Below are positions 63,684 to 64,000 of a stretch of DNA of 64,000 nucleotides, in pieces. The stretch comes from Cytophagaceae bacterium. GTDB lineage: Bacteria > Bacteroidota > Bacteroidia > Cytophagales > UBA9547. A program made the translations under genes and the position numbers. Each line of letters begins with the position of its first letter. Position 1 is the first letter of the stretch. A model generated the notes under the pieces. That model had not been told where the DNA came from. It did no database searches and saw nothing but the letters and a program-made list of their open reading frames with translations. Where the stretch lies: contig JAIYAU010000049.1 in assembly GCA_027488865.1 (NCBI GenBank), positions 1 to 64,000 of the forward strand, in the 5' to 3' direction.

Positions 63684-64000
63684 ATGAAAATATTTATGCC
63701 ACTTAGACAATTTTTTTTCATAATTGGTTTAATGATTTCTTATATCAGTTATGGTCAACTAAATGCCATTTTTAATGTAAGCAATAGCAATCCATGTACA
63801 GATGAGGGAGTAATTTTTACTTACCCAAACAATACTGGCGCAACTTCTTGGAAATGGAATTTTGGAGCAGATGCCTTTCCTGATTCTTCAAGTTCAAGTG
63901 GCCCTCATATTGTAAGTTATGGTAGTGCCGGTGCTAAAACCGTTACCCTAACAGTATCTAATGGGATTACTAATGATACACGTACTGCTGTAATTAATGT
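63684..64000 (+). CDS. Secreted PKD-domain protein, 5' part
   Basis: The frame starts at ATG 63684 and runs off the window after 105 codons. It has a signal peptide (FFFIIGLMISYISYGQ) followed by a PKD domain: DEGVIFTYPNNTGATSWKWNFGADAFPDSS and AGAKTVTLTVSNGI. It is presumably another T9SS cargo divergent from the giant PKD protein. An in-frame ATG four codons later is an alternative start. Confidence 0.85.
   Translation, partial: MKIFMPLRQFFFIIGLMISYISYGQLNAIFNVSNSNPCTDEGVIFTYPNNTGATSWKWNFGADAFPDSSSSSGPHIVSYGSAGAKTVTLTVSNGITNDTRTAVIN

Overview
The window looks like chromosomal DNA of a gliding member of the Bacteroidota. It is AT-rich. It carries the gliding gene gldC, several secreted proteins with type IX secretion (T9SS) sorting domains of type A or type B, a roughly 3250-residue PKD-repeat adhesin-like protein, promoters of the Bacteroidota type (TAnnTTTG near -7), and few Shine-Dalgarno sites. 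Genus cannot be told from the sequence alone.

The first part (1-14.9 kb) is a mosaic accessory region. A chlorite-dismutase-family gene, a DUF4240 protein, two Crp/Fnr-like regulators, a YdhR-like protein, an HxlR regulator beside a medium-chain oxidoreductase, and a zinc-ribbon methyltransferase sit between attC-like inverted repeats, two group II intron 3' remnants, an IS110 transposase remnant and a repeated GTGGCACACAG palindrome. In its middle (4.3-11.1 kb) lies a coherent gene set: a Crp-like regulator, a DUF2490 outer-membrane barrel, a very compact lipoprotein formylglycine-generating enzyme, a secreted Spy-like protein, a membrane-anchored DJ-1/PfpI protein, a membrane-anchored sulfatase with the CxPSR motif that such an enzyme would mature, an SRPBCC protein and a lipoprotein.

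The second part (14.9-32.5 kb) begins with rarA, then a REP-associated tyrosine transposase (RAYT) framed by exact 28-bp inverted REP-like repeats, then leuC-leuD. After that comes a run of small orphan genes (pentapeptide repeat, lipoproteins, TPR, SUKH/SMI1-KNR4). They are separated by at least five related non-autonomous elements whose ends resemble the REP sequence of the RAYT. The run also holds a HigBA-type toxin-antitoxin module whose toxin has an in-frame amber codon, and a three-gene secreted set (T9SS cargo, collagen-like/tail-collar protein, subtilase with CUB domain).

The third part (32.5-53.6 kb) is mostly housekeeping: hisG-hisD-hisC, enolase, gldC with a DUF1456 gene, an SGNH hydrolase, glycogen debranching enzyme, trpS, an RluA-family pseudouridine synthase, tRNA-Leu(GAG), NADP-isocitrate dehydrogenase, an OsmC-like protein, a siroheme sulfite/nitrite reductase with an extra HEPN-like C-terminus, a small winged-helix protein and a FemAB/GNAT-like acyltransferase. 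The last 10 kb is the giant PKD/T9SS type B protein on the minus strand, followed by the start of another PKD protein on the plus strand that runs off the window.
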